Origin: Mycolicibacter sinensis
GTDB lineage: Bacteria > Actinomycetota > Actinomycetes > Mycobacteriales > Mycobacteriaceae
DNA: 63,028 nt
Direction of reading: 5' to 3'
NCBI RefSeq assembly: GCF_001667375.1
Contig: NZ_LZIN01000072.1
Coordinates: 1 to 63,028, forward strand
Numbering within the stretch: position 1 is the stretch's first letter; each line of letters starts with the position of its first letter. The notes beneath the pieces are model-generated. The model searched no databases, was not told where the DNA came from, and saw only the letters and a list, made by a program, of their open reading frames with translations. Shown here in pieces: positions 33,785-43,240 of this stretch. Position numbers and translations under genes: made by a program.

Positions 33785-33981
33785 GGCCAATGCGGCGGCC
33801 CGCCGCTAGCCCGGCAAGGCCGCCTCCACCCGTGAACTCAGGGTCCGCCGATGGTACGCCCGTGGCGGACGGGACACGCGTGATGACCCAGCATGCACCC
33901 GGGGATCCGGCGGCCGGAAATTTTCGTGCTGTCGTCGCCAACAACTGGTGTACGGCAGATGAATTCGCTTACCATCGTCCG

Positions 33982-34716
33982 ATGGCGGTTCGCGGCGACC
34001 TCGGTAGCTCTACTTCGAGCCAGGTCCATAGCCAGCTGCCGGGGCAATCCGTGACGTTGCTGGTACCGGTCGGGTCGACGGAACAGCACGGGCCGCACTT
34101 GCCGTTGGACACCGACACCCGGATCGCCCAGGCGCTCGCCCGGGCGCTCTCGGAGCGGCTGGCCGGGTCCCCGACGGGGCACGGTTGGCCGGTGGCGCCA
34201 GCGGTGGCCTACGGCGCCAGCGGGGAGCACCAGAGCTTCGCCGGGACGATCTCGATCGGGACCGACGCGTTGAGCCGGGTGCTGCTGGAGTACGGCCGAT
34301 CGGCCTGCTGCTGGGCGCAGCGGGTGGTGTTCGTCAACGGCCACGGCGGCAACATGCAAGCGCTGGCCGAGGCGGTGCGCCGGCTGCGCTCTGAGGCGCG
34401 TGATGTCGCCTGGATGCCGTGCGCCGCCGCGGCGGCCGATGCTCATGCTGGGCACGCCGAAACCTCTCTCCTGCTTCATCTTTCGCCCGATGAAGTCCGA
34501 TTTGACCGGGCGCAGCCGGGTAACAGCGCGCCCCTAACGCAGCTGCTGCCGGCGATGCGCCGCGGTGGCGTCGCCGCAGTGAGCGCGGTCGGCGTGCTCG
34601 GCGATCCGACTACCGCCACCGCCGACGAGGGACGTCGGCTCTTCGCGGAGATGGTCGACAACAGCGTCGCGGCGGTCGAGGCCTGGGCTCCCGGTCCGGA
34701 CGGGATGCTGCGATGA
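33982..34716 (+). CDS. mftE: MftE, creatininase-family peptidase
   Basis: This creatininase-fold metallopeptidase cleaves modified MftA to release the C-terminal core. Metal-ligand motifs are [18 protein letters not shown] (about residues 31-48) and [12 protein letters not shown] (about 115), with further ligands at [11 protein letters not shown]. The start is a problem. From ATG 33982 the protein has 244 residues. Just upstream, ATG-AAT-TCG at 33959 lies in another frame, and restoring one base near 33967 would give MNSAYHRP joined to this frame, very like the N-terminus I recall for M. tuberculosis MftE. The frame stays open upstream to 33790, but that extension is low-complexity. Confidence 0.9.
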   Translation: MAVRGDLGSSTSSQVHSQLPGQSVTLLVPVGSTEQHGPHLPLDTDTRIAQALARALSERLAGSPTGHGWPVAPAVAYGASGEHQSFAGTISIGTDALSRVLLEYGRSACCWAQRVVFVNGHGGNMQALAEAVRRLRSEARDVAWMPCAAAAADAHAGHAETSLLLHLSPDEVRFDRAQPGNSAPLTQLLPAMRRGGVAAVSAVGVLGDPTTATADEGRRLFAEMVDNSVAAVEAWAPGPDGMLR

Positions 34717-36128
34717 CCCCGTCTCGACTGCCTGACGGTTTCGCCGTACAGGTCGACCGCAAGGTTCGGGTGCTGGGCAGCGGGTCGACGCTGCTGGGCG
34801 GGTCACCCACCCGGTTGCTGCGGCTGGCGCCGGCGGCCCAGGGCATGCTGTCCGACGGGCGCCTGGAAGTACGCGACGCCGTCAGTGCACAGCTGGCCCG
34901 CACCCTGCTCGATGCCACGGTCGCTCACCCCCGTCCCGCCGGTGGACCGTCGCATCGCGATGTAACCGTCGTTATTCCAGTGCGGGACAATGTTTTCGGG
35001 GTCAATCGGTTGATCGCCTCACTGCGGGGCCTGCGGGTCGTAGTGGTGGACGACGGGTCGCAGGTCCCGGTCCGCCCGGAGGATCTGACCGCGGCGCACT
35101 GCTGCGATGTCGAGATACTGCGCCATCCGGAGAGCAGGGGGCCGGCGGCCGCGCGCAACACCGGGCTGGCCGCGTGCACCACGGACTTCGTAGCATTCCT
35201 GGACTCCGACGTGGTGCCGCGCCGGGGCTGGCTCGAAGCGCTGCTGGGCCATTTCTGCGATCCCACCGTTGCGCTGGTCGCCCCCCGCATCGTCGGTATG
35301 GTCGCTCAGGACCACCTGGTCGCGCGGTACGAGGCCATTCGTTCATCGCTGGACCTCGGTGGGTGCGAGGCACCCGTGGTCCCCTACGGCAAGGTCGCCT
35401 ACGTCCCGAGCGCGGCGATCATCTGCCGTTGTTCGGTACTGCGTGACCTGGGCGGGTTCGACGAGGCGCTGCGCTCCGGTGAGGATGTCGACCTGTGCTG
35501 GCGGCTGGTCGACGCCGGTAACCGGCTGCGGTACGAGCCGATCGCGCTGGTCGCCCACGATCACCGGATCGCACTGCGGGATTGGGTGGCGCGCAAAGTA
35601 TTTTACGGCGGATCGGCCGCACCGCTGTCAGCCCGGCACCCGGACAAGACCGCGCCGATGGTGATCTCCGGCTGGGCGCTGGCGGGCTGGGCGCTGATGG
35701 CCCTCGGCTCGGTGCTGGGCCACCTGGCGTCTTTGGCGATCACGGCGCTGACCGGCCACCGGGTCGCCCGGTCCATGCGTGGGCCGGACACCGCACCCGC
35801 CGACGTGATCGCGGTGACCCTGCGTGGTCTGGCGGCTGCCGGGCTGCAGATCGCCTCGGCGCTGTGCCGGCACTACTGGCCGATCGCGCTGCTTGCCGCG
35901 TGCGTGTCGCAGCGCTGCCGCCGGGTGGTGCTGCTGGCGGCGATCAGCGACGGAATAGTGGACTGGCTGCGGCATGCGCGCAGCGACGGCGATGACCCCC
36001 GGCCGCTCGGACTGCTCGCCTACCTGCTGCTCAAACGGGTCGACGACCTGGCCTACGGGGCGGGTCTGTGGGGTGGCGTGCTGCGCGAGCGCAACCTTGC
36101 CGCACTCAAGCCGCAGATCCGCAGTTAG
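34713..36128 (+). CDS. mftF: MftF, mycofactocin glycosyltransferase
   Basis: This 471-residue family-2 glycosyltransferase attaches the oligoglucose chain to premycofactocin. The nucleotide-sugar fold starts at [20 protein letters not shown] (about 86-105), with VVVDDGS and the metal DxD in [17 protein letters not shown] (about 165). The acceptor/base segment is [19 protein letters not shown]. Hydrophobic stretches around 315-345 and 375-410 suggest membrane association. The ATG overlaps the mftE stop. Confidence 0.94.
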   Translation: MTPSRLPDGFAVQVDRKVRVLGSGSTLLGGSPTRLLRLAPAAQGMLSDGRLEVRDAVSAQLARTLLDATVAHPRPAGGPSHRDVTVVIPVRDNVFGVNRLIASLRGLRVVVVDDGSQVPVRPEDLTAAHCCDVEILRHPESRGPAAARNTGLAACTTDFVAFLDSDVVPRRGWLEALLGHFCDPTVALVAPRIVGMVAQDHLVARYEAIRSSLDLGGCEAPVVPYGKVAYVPSAAIICRCSVLRDLGGFDEALRSGEDVDLCWRLVDAGNRLRYEPIALVAHDHRIALRDWVARKVFYGGSAAPLSARHPDKTAPMVISGWALAGWALMALGSVLGHLASLAITALTGHRVARSMRGPDTAPADVIAVTLRGLAAAGLQIASALCRHYWPIALLAACVSQRCRRVVLLAAISDGIVDWLRHARSDGDDPRPLGLLAYLLLKRVDDLAYGAGLWGGVLRERNLAALKPQIRS

Positions 36129-36134
36129 GCCGCT

Positions 36135-37580
36135 TTGACGGCTCCGGTGGTGCACAGCGATGCCCTGGTGGTGGGGGCGGGCAGCGCGGGAGCGATTGTG
36201 GCGGAACGGCTGTCGTCGGATCCGTCCTGCACCGTGACGGTGCTGGAGGCCGGCGTTGGGCTGGTCGATCCGGACCTGGCGATGCAGGCGGCGAACGGCA
36301 GGCGCTTGCCGATCGGTCCCGGCAGCCGACTGGTGCGCCGCTATGAGGCGGCGCTGACCGCTCGGGACCCCCGGCCGGCGACGATCATGCGCGGCGCGAC
36401 CCTCGGTGGCTCCGGAGCCGTCAACGGCGGTTATTTCTGCCGGGGGCTGCCCGCCGACTTCGCCACCTGGCCGCCCGGCTGGTCGTGGCCCGAGGTGCTG
36501 ACGTCGTTCCGGGCGATCGAAACGGACCTCGACTTCAGCGGTGACCAGCACGGTGATACCGGACCGATACCGGTCCAGCGTACGACCGAGATGTGCGACG
36601 GCACAAGGCTATTCGTTGACACCGTACAGGGGCGCGGCTTCGGCTGGATCCCCGACCTGAACGACGCGACGATGACGTCGTCGCCCGGCGTGGGTGCCGT
36701 TCCGCTCAACATCGTCGACGGGGTGCGCACCGGGCCGGGCGCGGCGTATCTGCTGCCCGCACTCGACCGGCCGAATCTGGCGGTGCTGACCGAAACCCAT
36801 GCCGTCCGGGTGGAGATCGAGCGGGACCGAGCCCGGGCGGTGCACGCGGTCGGACCGGCCGGGCCGATGCGACTGACGGCAGACCGAATCGTGTTGTGTG
36901 CCGGGGCGATCGAGTCGGCGCATCTGTTGATGCTGTCCGGGGTCGGTCACGAGGCGATGCTGCGCCAGGCGGGCCTCGCGGTACGGGCAGCGCTCCCGGT
37001 CGGCCGGCACTGCGCAGACCATCCGGAATGGCTGGTGGCGGCCGACTGGCCGGGGACGCGCGACCGCCCCGCGCTGGAGGCCGTGCTGTGCGACGGCGAT
37101 CTCGAAATCCGGCCCTACACCGTGGGATTCGCCGCGATGATCGACGATGGCTGGCCGGCGCGACCACCGGAGATCGGGGTGGCGCTGATGAACCCGCGGG
37201 CACGTGGCCGGCTGACGCTGGTGTCGGACGACCCGCGGGTGCCGCCGCGTATCGAGCACCGCTACGACACCGAACCCGACGACCTGACCGCACTGCGACG
37301 CGGCGTCGACCTGGTCGCCCAGCTGCGGGGCATGCGGCCCGGCGCCGCTGCACCGCGCTGGTCGACGTCCCAACACTTCTGCGGCAGCGCGCCGATGGGC
37401 TCAGCCGACGACGACACGGCGGTGCTCGATAACCAGTGCCGGGTGCGCGGCGTCGAGGGGCTATGGGTGATCGACGGCTCGGCGCTGCCCCGGATCCCGA
37501 GCCGCGGCCCACACGCGACGATCGCGATGCTGGCGCACCGGGCGGTGGAGTTCGTACGTGGTCAGGAGCGCAGCCGGTAA
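36135..37580 (+). CDS. mftG: MftG, GMC-family mycofactocin dehydrogenase
   Basis: This 481-residue glucose-methanol-choline oxidoreductase has the FAD motif ALVVGAGSAGAIVAERL (about 10-26), the GMC signature TLGGSGAVNGGYFCRG (about 88-103), CAGAIESAHLLMLSGVG and the C-terminal active-site region RWSTSQHFCGSAPMG and IPSRGPHATIAMLAHRAVE. MftG is reported to recycle reduced mycofactocinol by passing electrons to the respiratory chain. The TTG start at 36135, six bases after mftF, is required by the fold. The 3' end overlaps the convergent P450 by 19 bases. Confidence 0.93.
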   Translation: MTAPVVHSDALVVGAGSAGAIVAERLSSDPSCTVTVLEAGVGLVDPDLAMQAANGRRLPIGPGSRLVRRYEAALTARDPRPATIMRGATLGGSGAVNGGYFCRGLPADFATWPPGWSWPEVLTSFRAIETDLDFSGDQHGDTGPIPVQRTTEMCDGTRLFVDTVQGRGFGWIPDLNDATMTSSPGVGAVPLNIVDGVRTGPGAAYLLPALDRPNLAVLTETHAVRVEIERDRARAVHAVGPAGPMRLTADRIVLCAGAIESAHLLMLSGVGHEAMLRQAGLAVRAALPVGRHCADHPEWLVAADWPGTRDRPALEAVLCDGDLEIRPYTVGFAAMIDDGWPARPPEIGVALMNPRARGRLTLVSDDPRVPPRIEHRYDTEPDDLTALRRGVDLVAQLRGMRPGAAAPRWSTSQHFCGSAPMGSADDDTAVLDNQCRVRGVEGLWVIDGSALPRIPSRGPHATIAMLAHRAVEFVRGQERSR

Positions 37581-38815
37581 CGGACCGGTAGGTGCTTGAC
37601 GCCGCCGACGAACGTCGTCGAAATCAGTTGCGGCTCACCGGTCATCTCGATGGCATCCAGCCGTGGGATGAGTTCACGGAAGAAGCTGTCGATCTCCATT
37701 CGGGCCAGCGCGGAGGCCACGCAGAAATGCACGCCGTAGCCGAACGACAGGTGCTTATTCGGGTCGCGGCCGACGTCGAAGCGGAACGGGTCGTCGAAGA
37801 CCTCCTCGTCGCGGTTGGCCGAGACGTAGGACAGATAGACCGATTCGCCCTTGGCGATCGGCACCCCGCGCACCTGGGTGTCGGCGGTCGCGGTGCGCAT
37901 GAACTCCTTGACCGGAGTCACCCACCGGATGATCTCCTCGACCGCGGTGGGCATCAACGAAGGGTCGGCGCGCAGTCGCTCCCGCTGTTCGGGGTGCTCG
38001 ATGAGCGCTTGCAGGCCGCCGCCGATCGCCGCGCTGGTGGTGTCGTGGCCGGCGGTGGCGATGATGACGTAGTAGGAGACGGTGTCGAGGTCCGATAGCG
38101 GCTCGCCGTCGATGCGGGCGTTGGCGATGGTCGAGGCGAGGTCTTCGGTGGGGTGGGCGCGTCGGTCTGCGGTGAGGGCGTTGAAGTAGGCGAAGAAGTC
38201 CAGCAGCACCGGCAGTTGTTCTTCCGGGGTGATGCCGCGCCGGTACTCGTCGTCGTCGCCGCCGAACAGTTCCTGGGTCAGTCGCAGCATCCGCGGAAAG
38301 TCCGATTCCGGCAGGCCCAACAGTGACATGATGACGTATAGCGGGTAATTCAGCGCGATGTCCTGTACGAAGTCGCACTCCGGGCCGATCCGCAGCATCT
38401 TGTCGACGTAGCGTTTGGCGAGCTCGTCGATGCGGGCCTTCATCGCGCGCATCGCCTTGGGCCGGAACCAGTCCGAGACGATGGCGCGCATCTTGTGGTG
38501 GTGCGGGTCGTCCATGTGGATCAGGGTGCGCAGCCCCATCCCGGAGTCCAGCAGCGAGCGCTGCAGATCGTCGGCGTCGGCGGGGGCCAGCACCGGACGC
38601 GGCTCGTTGACCCACAGCAGGTTGTCGCGCTCGATGTCCAGGATGTCGGCGTGCCGGGTGACCGCCCAGAACGGCCGGTAGGGCCGAACGTCCACCAAGG
38701 ACACCGGCGCGTTGGCCCGCAGGTGGGTCAGGGCCGCGTGCAGTCGCGGTTCGTCGGCGTAGGCACTCGGGTCGGCGAACACCCTGGCGGCCTGGTCGAT
38801 GATCGGTGCGCTCAC
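37562..38815 (-). CDS. Cytochrome P450 with atypical heme loop, adjacent to mft
   Basis: This 417-residue P450 starts from GTG 38815 (preceded by GAAGGAG). The I-helix motif is IATAGHDTTSAAIGG (about 240), ExxR appears in VEEIIRWVTP, and the heme loop is LSFGYGVHFCVASALARMEI. The residue two after the cysteinate is Ala rather than the usual Gly. The overall pattern resembles linalool 8-monooxygenase-like mycobacterial P450s. The gene converges on mftG and overlaps it. A perfect 12-base palindrome lies 25 bases upstream. Confidence 0.9.
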   Translation of the reverse strand: MSAPIIDQAARVFADPSAYADEPRLHAALTHLRANAPVSLVDVRPYRPFWAVTRHADILDIERDNLLWVNEPRPVLAPADADDLQRSLLDSGMGLRTLIHMDDPHHHKMRAIVSDWFRPKAMRAMKARIDELAKRYVDKMLRIGPECDFVQDIALNYPLYVIMSLLGLPESDFPRMLRLTQELFGGDDDEYRRGITPEEQLPVLLDFFAYFNALTADRRAHPTEDLASTIANARIDGEPLSDLDTVSYYVIIATAGHDTTSAAIGGGLQALIEHPEQRERLRADPSLMPTAVEEIIRWVTPVKEFMRTATADTQVRGVPIAKGESVYLSYVSANRDEEVFDDPFRFDVGRDPNKHLSFGYGVHFCVASALARMEIDSFFRELIPRLDAIEMTGEPQLISTTFVGGVKHLPVRYRLRS

Positions 38816-38839
38816 GGCGGCTCCTTCGCCCGTTTTTCT

Positions 38840-38851
38840 TGACACGTGTCA
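38840..38851. promoter_or_regulatory. Perfect 12-base palindrome in the P450/esterase divergent region
   Basis: TGACACGTGTCA is fully symmetrical and lies 25 bases upstream of the P450 start and 134 bases from the lipoprotein esterase ATG. It overlaps a TTGACA-like -35 sequence on the forward strand (38839-38844), so a bound repressor could block the forward promoter. The shape suits a TetR-type operator; the regulator is unknown. Confidence 0.55.
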
Positions 38852-38984
38852 GCTTTTATCCAGTGTCGGCGATATTGGCCCGTCGTGGCGGCGCTTTGCG
38901 CCGATCGGGCCGGGTTTGATTCGGCGTCCGGCTTCGCCTCTCCTCCGTCGAGCCTTGCCAACCGCCGGATTAGGCTCATCGGTC

Positions 38985-40622
38985 ATGTCGACCGGATCTC
39001 GTCGCCGTCGCGGCCTGCGGGCCGGCGCGGTCGCCCTGGCACTGCTCGTGGTGCTGACCGGCGGGTGCGCGCGCTCCGACGGCGCCGCGACGCAACCGGG
39101 CCTCGGGCCGCGTGCGGTTGCGCTCAACGCCGACGTGGTGCGTACCGCCGCCGGGCTGCTGCGGGGGACGGTCGCGCCGGATCACCGCCTGTTCCAAGGC
39201 GTCCCGTATGCCGCGGCGCCGGTCGGGCCGCTGCGCTGGCAGCCACCGGCGCCGATGCCGGCGTGGCAGGGCGTGCGTGACGCCGTCAAACGCGGCCCGT
39301 GGTGCATCCAGCCGGACGCCGCCGAGGTGGACCCGATCAGCGAGGACTGCCTGTCGCTCAACGTGTGGACGCCGACCGGTTCGGCCGCCGAGCCGTTGCC
39401 GGTCATGGTCTGGATCCACGGCGGCAGTTTCACGCGGGGCGCCGGCGACATCTACCACGCACAGCGGCTGTCGGTCCGCGGCCGCATCGTTGTCGTCACC
39501 ATCAACTACCGACTGGGCGCCTTGGGATTCCTGGCCGACCCCGCACTGGGGGAGGCCGGTAACTACGGGCTGGCCGATCAGCAGGCGGCGCTGCGCTGGG
39601 TGCGCGACAACATCGGCGCGTTCGGCGGCGACCCGGCCAAGGTGACCATCGCCGGAGAATCGGCCGGGGGCATGTCGGTCTGCGATCACCTGGTCGCACC
39701 GGAGTCGGCCGGTCTGTTCCGGGCCGCGATCATCCAGAGCGGGCCGTGTCAGGCGCAGGTCGAGGTCCCCGAAGCCCGGCGGGTCAGCCGCGACTACACC
39801 GCAGCCCTGGGCTGCGCCGACCGGGGCAAGCCGGACGAACAGGTCGCTTCCTGTCTGCGCGGTCTGCCGGCCGACCGGCTGACCAGACCGCTGTGGTACG
39901 CCCGGTTCGGCACCGATCAGCTCAGCGGCCCGGCGGTGGGAACCCCGCTGCTGCCGGAGGACCCGGTGCGGGTGTTCCGCGACGGCCAAGACGGCCAGGC
40001 GACCCAGGTACCGGTGCTGTTGGGCGTCAACCGCGACGAGTTCACCATGTTCGTCGCGCTGCGCTATCTGCGGGTGGGCCGGGAGATCGCCGCCGCGGAG
40101 TACCTCGACGAGCTGAAGGACACCTTCGGCCCCGGCGAAGGCGCCGCGGTGGCAGACCACTATCCGCCGGCACGCTTCGGCGGCAGCATCTCGCTGGCGT
40201 ATGCGGCGGCGGCGACCGACGACATCTTCGCCTGCCTGGCCGACCGGATGGCCCACGGGCTGGCGGGCGGCGCGCCGGTGTACGGCTACGAGTTCGACGA
40301 CCCGCACGCCCCGGCGCCCGAGTTGTTCGACAACCTGCCGTTTGCGATCGGCGCCACCCACTCGCTGGAGTTGCGCTACCTGTTCGACATCGGCGGCGCG
40401 CCGCCCTTGAACCCCGCGCAGCGCCGGCTGTCGGACCAGATGGTCGAGTACTGGACCGGTTTCGTGGTCAGCGGCGCACCGATCGGTGTCGGCCAGCCCG
40501 ACTGGCCAGAGATCGCGAGCGGGTCCGACCGGCGGTGGATGTCGCTGCGGCCCGATGGCAGCCGGTTGATCACCGACTACGGCGCCGAGCACCAGTGTGA
40601 GTTCTGGGCGACTATTCGTTAG
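38985..40622 (+). CDS. Lipoprotein carboxylesterase (type-B esterase/lipase)
   Basis: This 545-residue protein has an N-terminal basic region, a hydrophobic stretch ALALLVVLTGGC ending in a lipobox (Cys at about residue 29), and a type-B carboxylesterase domain. Visible motifs are EDCLSLNVWTP, WIHGGSFTRGAG (oxyanion hole), the nucleophile elbow IAGESAGGMSV (about 225), LLGVNRDEF and the His region GATHSLELRYLF. It should be a cell-envelope esterase anchored by a lipid. The upstream open frame to 38799 is not needed for the signal peptide. It is convergent with the hotdog gene through the hairpins at 40631-40687. Confidence 0.9.
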   Translation: MSTGSRRRRGLRAGAVALALLVVLTGGCARSDGAATQPGLGPRAVALNADVVRTAAGLLRGTVAPDHRLFQGVPYAAAPVGPLRWQPPAPMPAWQGVRDAVKRGPWCIQPDAAEVDPISEDCLSLNVWTPTGSAAEPLPVMVWIHGGSFTRGAGDIYHAQRLSVRGRIVVVTINYRLGALGFLADPALGEAGNYGLADQQAALRWVRDNIGAFGGDPAKVTIAGESAGGMSVCDHLVAPESAGLFRAAIIQSGPCQAQVEVPEARRVSRDYTAALGCADRGKPDEQVASCLRGLPADRLTRPLWYARFGTDQLSGPAVGTPLLPEDPVRVFRDGQDGQATQVPVLLGVNRDEFTMFVALRYLRVGREIAAAEYLDELKDTFGPGEGAAVADHYPPARFGGSISLAYAAAATDDIFACLADRMAHGLAGGAPVYGYEFDDPHAPAPELFDNLPFAIGATHSLELRYLFDIGGAPPLNPAQRRLSDQMVEYWTGFVVSGAPIGVGQPDWPEIASGSDRRWMSLRPDGSRLITDYGAEHQCEFWATIR

Positions 40623-40630
40623 GTTCCCTC

Positions 40631-40687
40631 GCCGAGCGTGAAGGTGGCTTCACGTTCGGCGCTGAACGTGACATTGGCTTCACGTTC
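40631..40687. terminator. Tandem hairpins between convergent genes
   Basis: Hairpin 1 has 13-base arms at 40631-40643 and 40648-40660 with one mismatch and a GTGG loop. Hairpin 2 has GAACGTGA (40664-40671) and TCACGTTC (40680-40687). Both use the CGTGA...TCACG theme, hairpin 1 with the same GTGAAG/CTTCAC core as the element at 30205. They probably terminate the esterase and hotdog transcripts from both sides. Confidence 0.65.
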
Positions 40688-40721
40688 GAGCGGGGGAAGA
40701 GACGTTCGCGCGGGGAGGAGA

Positions 40722-41195
40722 CTAGGCCGGGGTCACCCAAGTGGTGATGTCGGCGTGCACGACCTCGGCGCCGGTCTTATCGGTGATGCTGACCGGCACG
40801 ACCACCTCGGCGCCTTCGGTGATCCCGGCGAAGTCCGGCGGATCCAGGCGGGCGGTGGCCCGCAGCGACGTCGTCGCCCTGGCCAGGTAGGCCACGTTCA
40901 TCGCCTTGGGGATCCAGCGGTGGCTGCGCGGTACGGTGGCCTCCATCAACATCCCCATCGCGACCTCGGCGGCGTTGCAGGAGGCGATCGCGTGCACCGT
41001 GTTCAGGTGGTTGTAGACGAACGGCCACTTGGGCACCAGCACCTCGGCCAGTCCGGGCTCCATCCGGACCACGTGCGGCAGTACCGACGCGAAGTAGGGG
41101 ACCCGCGCCATGGCCGCGGCGGAGAACAGCCGGGTGCCGCCGGGGATGCCGGCGAGACGTCGCCATGCCTGATATGTACTGGTAGATCCGGTCAC
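40722..41195 (-). CDS. DUF4442 hotdog-fold (thioesterase-like) protein
   Basis: This 157-residue hotdog protein of the DUF4442 type has a typical core HVVRMEPGLAEVLVPKWPFV followed by NHLNTVHAIASCNAAEVAMG (about residues 41-80) and MNVAYLARATTSLRATA. Relatives are thioesterase-like, but activity is mostly untested. The GTG start at 41195 lies next to the inverted repeat at 41206. It sits immediately upstream of and divergent from the S10 operon. Confidence 0.82.
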   Translation of the reverse strand: MTGSTSTYQAWRRLAGIPGGTRLFSAAAMARVPYFASVLPHVVRMEPGLAEVLVPKWPFVYNHLNTVHAIASCNAAEVAMGMLMEATVPRSHRWIPKAMNVAYLARATTSLRATARLDPPDFAGITEGAEVVVPVSITDKTGAEVVHADITTWVTPA

Positions 41196-41205
41196 GCCGA
41201 GCTAC

Positions 41206-41221
41206 CTTACCGGCAAGTAAG
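41206..41221. promoter_or_regulatory. Inverted repeat upstream of the hotdog gene
   Basis: CTTAC-CGGCAA-GTAAG lies 11 bases upstream of the GTG at 41195. The form TTAC-N6-GTAA resembles fatty-acid-responsive TetR/GntR-type operators. This is an inference from shape only. Confidence 0.4.
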
Positions 41222-41284
41222 ATCACCCGGAAACCGGCTTCGCGGCGACCGGCCCGGGGGGCGGGCGGCGAGACGACCGGGGAT

Positions 41285-41313
41285 TTGGCCGCTGACCCGA
41301 TCTGGGGCATACT
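41285..41313 (+). promoter_or_regulatory. Candidate promoter of the S10 ribosomal operon
   Basis: TTGGCC (41285-41290), a 17-base spacer and CATACT (41308-41313) fit a housekeeping-sigma promoter reading toward rpsJ. This leaves a leader of about 280 bases. Confidence 0.45.
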
Positions 41314-41379
41314 GTTCAGGTTCGCCTGCGCCGGGGTTGCCCCTGGCTGGGCATACGACCAGCGTCCACCCGGGCGCGT

Positions 41380-41574
41380 CCGGTCCCACTCTCGCAGTAC
41401 GGGGTTTTTTCACCGTGAACGAGGCCGTGTGCGGGCGACACGCCCGACCGCGGGGACCGGTGGACCAGGACAGGTAAACAGCGGCGGCAGCGCCCAGCGC
41501 AATGTCGATACGGGCCCAGGCGGGCCTGACATCGACAAAGACGCGCGGGGTACACGGGTTCGAAAGTCGAACCC
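41380..41574 (+). promoter_or_regulatory. Structured 5' leader of the S10 operon
   Basis: Several perfect helices can form before rpsJ: CCGGTCCC (41380-41387) with GGGACCGG (41453-41460) enclosing CGGGCG/CGCCCG (41432-41446); TGTCGAT (41503-41509) with ATCGACA (41531-41537) around GGCCC/GGGCC; and GGGTTCGA (41556-41563) with TCGAACCC (41567-41574). A six-T run at 41405-41410 could act in attenuation. S10 leaders in other bacteria bind ribosomal protein L4 for feedback control; whether this one does is inference. Confidence 0.5.
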
Positions 41575-41600
41575 CTTTGCAGGAGTGAGGTAGTAGAAGC

Positions 41601-41906
41601 GTGGCGGGACAAAAGATCCGCATCAGGCTCAAGGCCTACGACCATGAGGCCATTGACGCCTCGGCGCGCAAAATCGTCGAAACGGTCACTCGCACCGGTG
41701 CCAGCGTGGTGGGCCCGGTGCCGCTGCCGACCGAGAAGAACGTGTATTGCGTCATCCGGTCCCCGCACAAGTACAAGGACTCGCGGGAGCACTTCGAGAT
41801 GCGCACCCACAAAAGGCTGATCGACATCCTCGATCCCACGCCGAAGACCGTTGACGCCCTGATGCGCATCGATCTGCCGGCCAGCGTCGACGTCAACATC
41901 CAGTAG
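41601..41906 (+). CDS. rpsJ: 30S ribosomal protein S10
   Basis: S10 (101 residues) is a head protein of the 30S subunit, also known as NusE in antitermination. It begins [20 protein letters not shown] and contains [20 protein letters not shown] and [15 protein letters not shown], all characteristic. GTG start with an AGGAG-type site at 41581. It is the first gene of the S10 operon, downstream of the structured leader. Confidence 0.98.
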
Positions 41907-41921
41907 GAGCACCGAAAAACC

Positions 41922-42575
41922 ATGGCACGCAAAGGTATTTTGGGTACCAAACTGGGCATGACGCAGGTGTTCGACGAGAACAACAAGGTCGTGCCGGTCA
42001 CGGTCGTCAAGGCCGGGCCCAACGTGGTGACCCGCATCCGCACCCCCGAGCGCGACGGCTATTCCGCCGTGCAGCTCGCTTACGGCGAGATCAGCCCTCG
42101 CAAGGTCAACAAGCCGCTGACCGGTCAGTACGCGGCCGCCGGGGTCAACCCGCGCCGGCACCTGGTCGAGTTGCGTCTCGCCGGCGAGGAAGCCGCAGCG
42201 GCGTATGAAGTCGGCCAGGAGCTGACCGCCGAGATCTTCGCCGACGGCGCCTACGTAGACGTGACCGGCACCTCCAAGGGCAAGGGCTACGCCGGCACTA
42301 TGAAGCGGCACGGCTTCCGCGGCCAGGGCGCCGGTCACGGCGCCCAGGCAGTGCACCGCCGGCCGGGTTCCATCGGCGGTTGCTCGACCCCGGGCCGGGT
42401 GTTCAAGGGCACCCGGATGTCAGGGCGGATGGGCAACGACCGCGTCACCACCCAGAACCTGGTGGTGCACAAGGTGGACGCCGAGAACGGCGTGCTGTTG
42501 ATCAAGGGCGCCATTCCGGGGCGCAACGGCGGGCTGGTTCTGGTCCGCAGCGCGATCAAAAAGGGTGAGAAGTAA
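41922..42575 (+). CDS. rplC: 50S ribosomal protein L3
   Basis: L3 (217 residues) helps start 50S assembly and reaches toward the peptidyl-transferase centre. [17 protein letters not shown] is the family opening. [20 protein letters not shown] and [20 protein letters not shown] form the internal extension. The stop overlaps the rplD start by one base. Confidence 0.98.
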   Translation: MARKGILGTKLGMTQVFDENNKVVPVTVVKAGPNVVTRIRTPERDGYSAVQLAYGEISPRKVNKPLTGQYAAAGVNPRRHLVELRLAGEEAAAAYEVGQELTAEIFADGAYVDVTGTSKGKGYAGTMKRHGFRGQGAGHGAQAVHRRPGSIGGCSTPGRVFKGTRMSGRMGNDRVTTQNLVVHKVDAENGVLLIKGAIPGRNGGLVLVRSAIKKGEK

Positions 42576-43240
42576 TGGCCGGCATCACAATTGACGTCAA
42601 GACACCGGACGGCAAGAAGAGCGGCTCTGTCGAGCTGCCCGCCGAGCTGTTCGACGCTCCCGCCAACATTGCGCTGATGCACCAGGTGGTGATCGCTCAG
42701 TTGGCCGCGGCCCGGCAGGGTACGCACTCCACCAAGACGCGCGCCGAGGTCCGTGGCGGAGGCCGTAAGCCTTACCGGCAGAAGGGAACCGGTCGCGCCC
42801 GTCAGGGTTCGATCCGGGCGCCGCAGTTCACCGGTGGTGGCGTGGTGCACGGCCCGAAGCCGCGCGACTACAGCCAGCGCACCCCGAAGAAGATGATCGC
42901 CGCCGCGCTGCGCGGCGCACTGTCGGACCGGGCGCGCAACGGCCGGATCCACGCGATCACCGAGTTGGTGAGCGGACAGACCCCGTCGACCAAGAGCGCC
43001 AAGGCGTTCCTGGGTTCGATCACCGACCGCAAGCAGGTGCTGGTGGTCATCGGCCGGGCCGACGAGACGGGTGCCAAGAGCGTGCGCAATCTCCCCGGTG
43101 TGCACATCCTCTCGCCGGACCAGCTCAACACCCACGATGTGCTGCGTGCCGACGACGTGGTGTTCAGCGTCGAGGCCCTGAACGCCTACATCGCCGGAAA
43201 CGCAGCACACACAGCCAAAACCGAGGAGGTTTCGGCCTGA
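42575..43240 (+). CDS. rplD: 50S ribosomal protein L4
   Basis: L4 (221 residues) lines the exit tunnel and in many bacteria represses its own S10 operon. The tunnel loop is visible as [20 protein letters not shown] followed by [16 protein letters not shown] (about residues 50-85). The start overlaps rplC and the stop overlaps rplW by one base. If this operon is autoregulated, the leader at 41380-41574 is the likely target. Confidence 0.98.
   Translation: MAGITIDVKTPDGKKSGSVELPAELFDAPANIALMHQVVIAQLAAARQGTHSTKTRAEVRGGGRKPYRQKGTGRARQGSIRAPQFTGGGVVHGPKPRDYSQRTPKKMIAAALRGALSDRARNGRIHAITELVSGQTPSTKSAKAFLGSITDRKQVLVVIGRADETGAKSVRNLPGVHILSPDQLNTHDVLRADDVVFSVEALNAYIAGNAAHTAKTEEVSA

Noticed and set aside
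33790..33981. Extended mftE starting at 33790
   Set aside because: The added 64 residues are low-complexity (PPPPVNSGS, APGDPAAG) and not expected in creatininase-family MftE.
41556..41574. GGGTTCGA-AAG-TCGAACCC resembles a tRNA T-arm
   Set aside because: No acceptor, D or anticodon arms are found around it. It is better explained as a leader hairpin before rpsJ.
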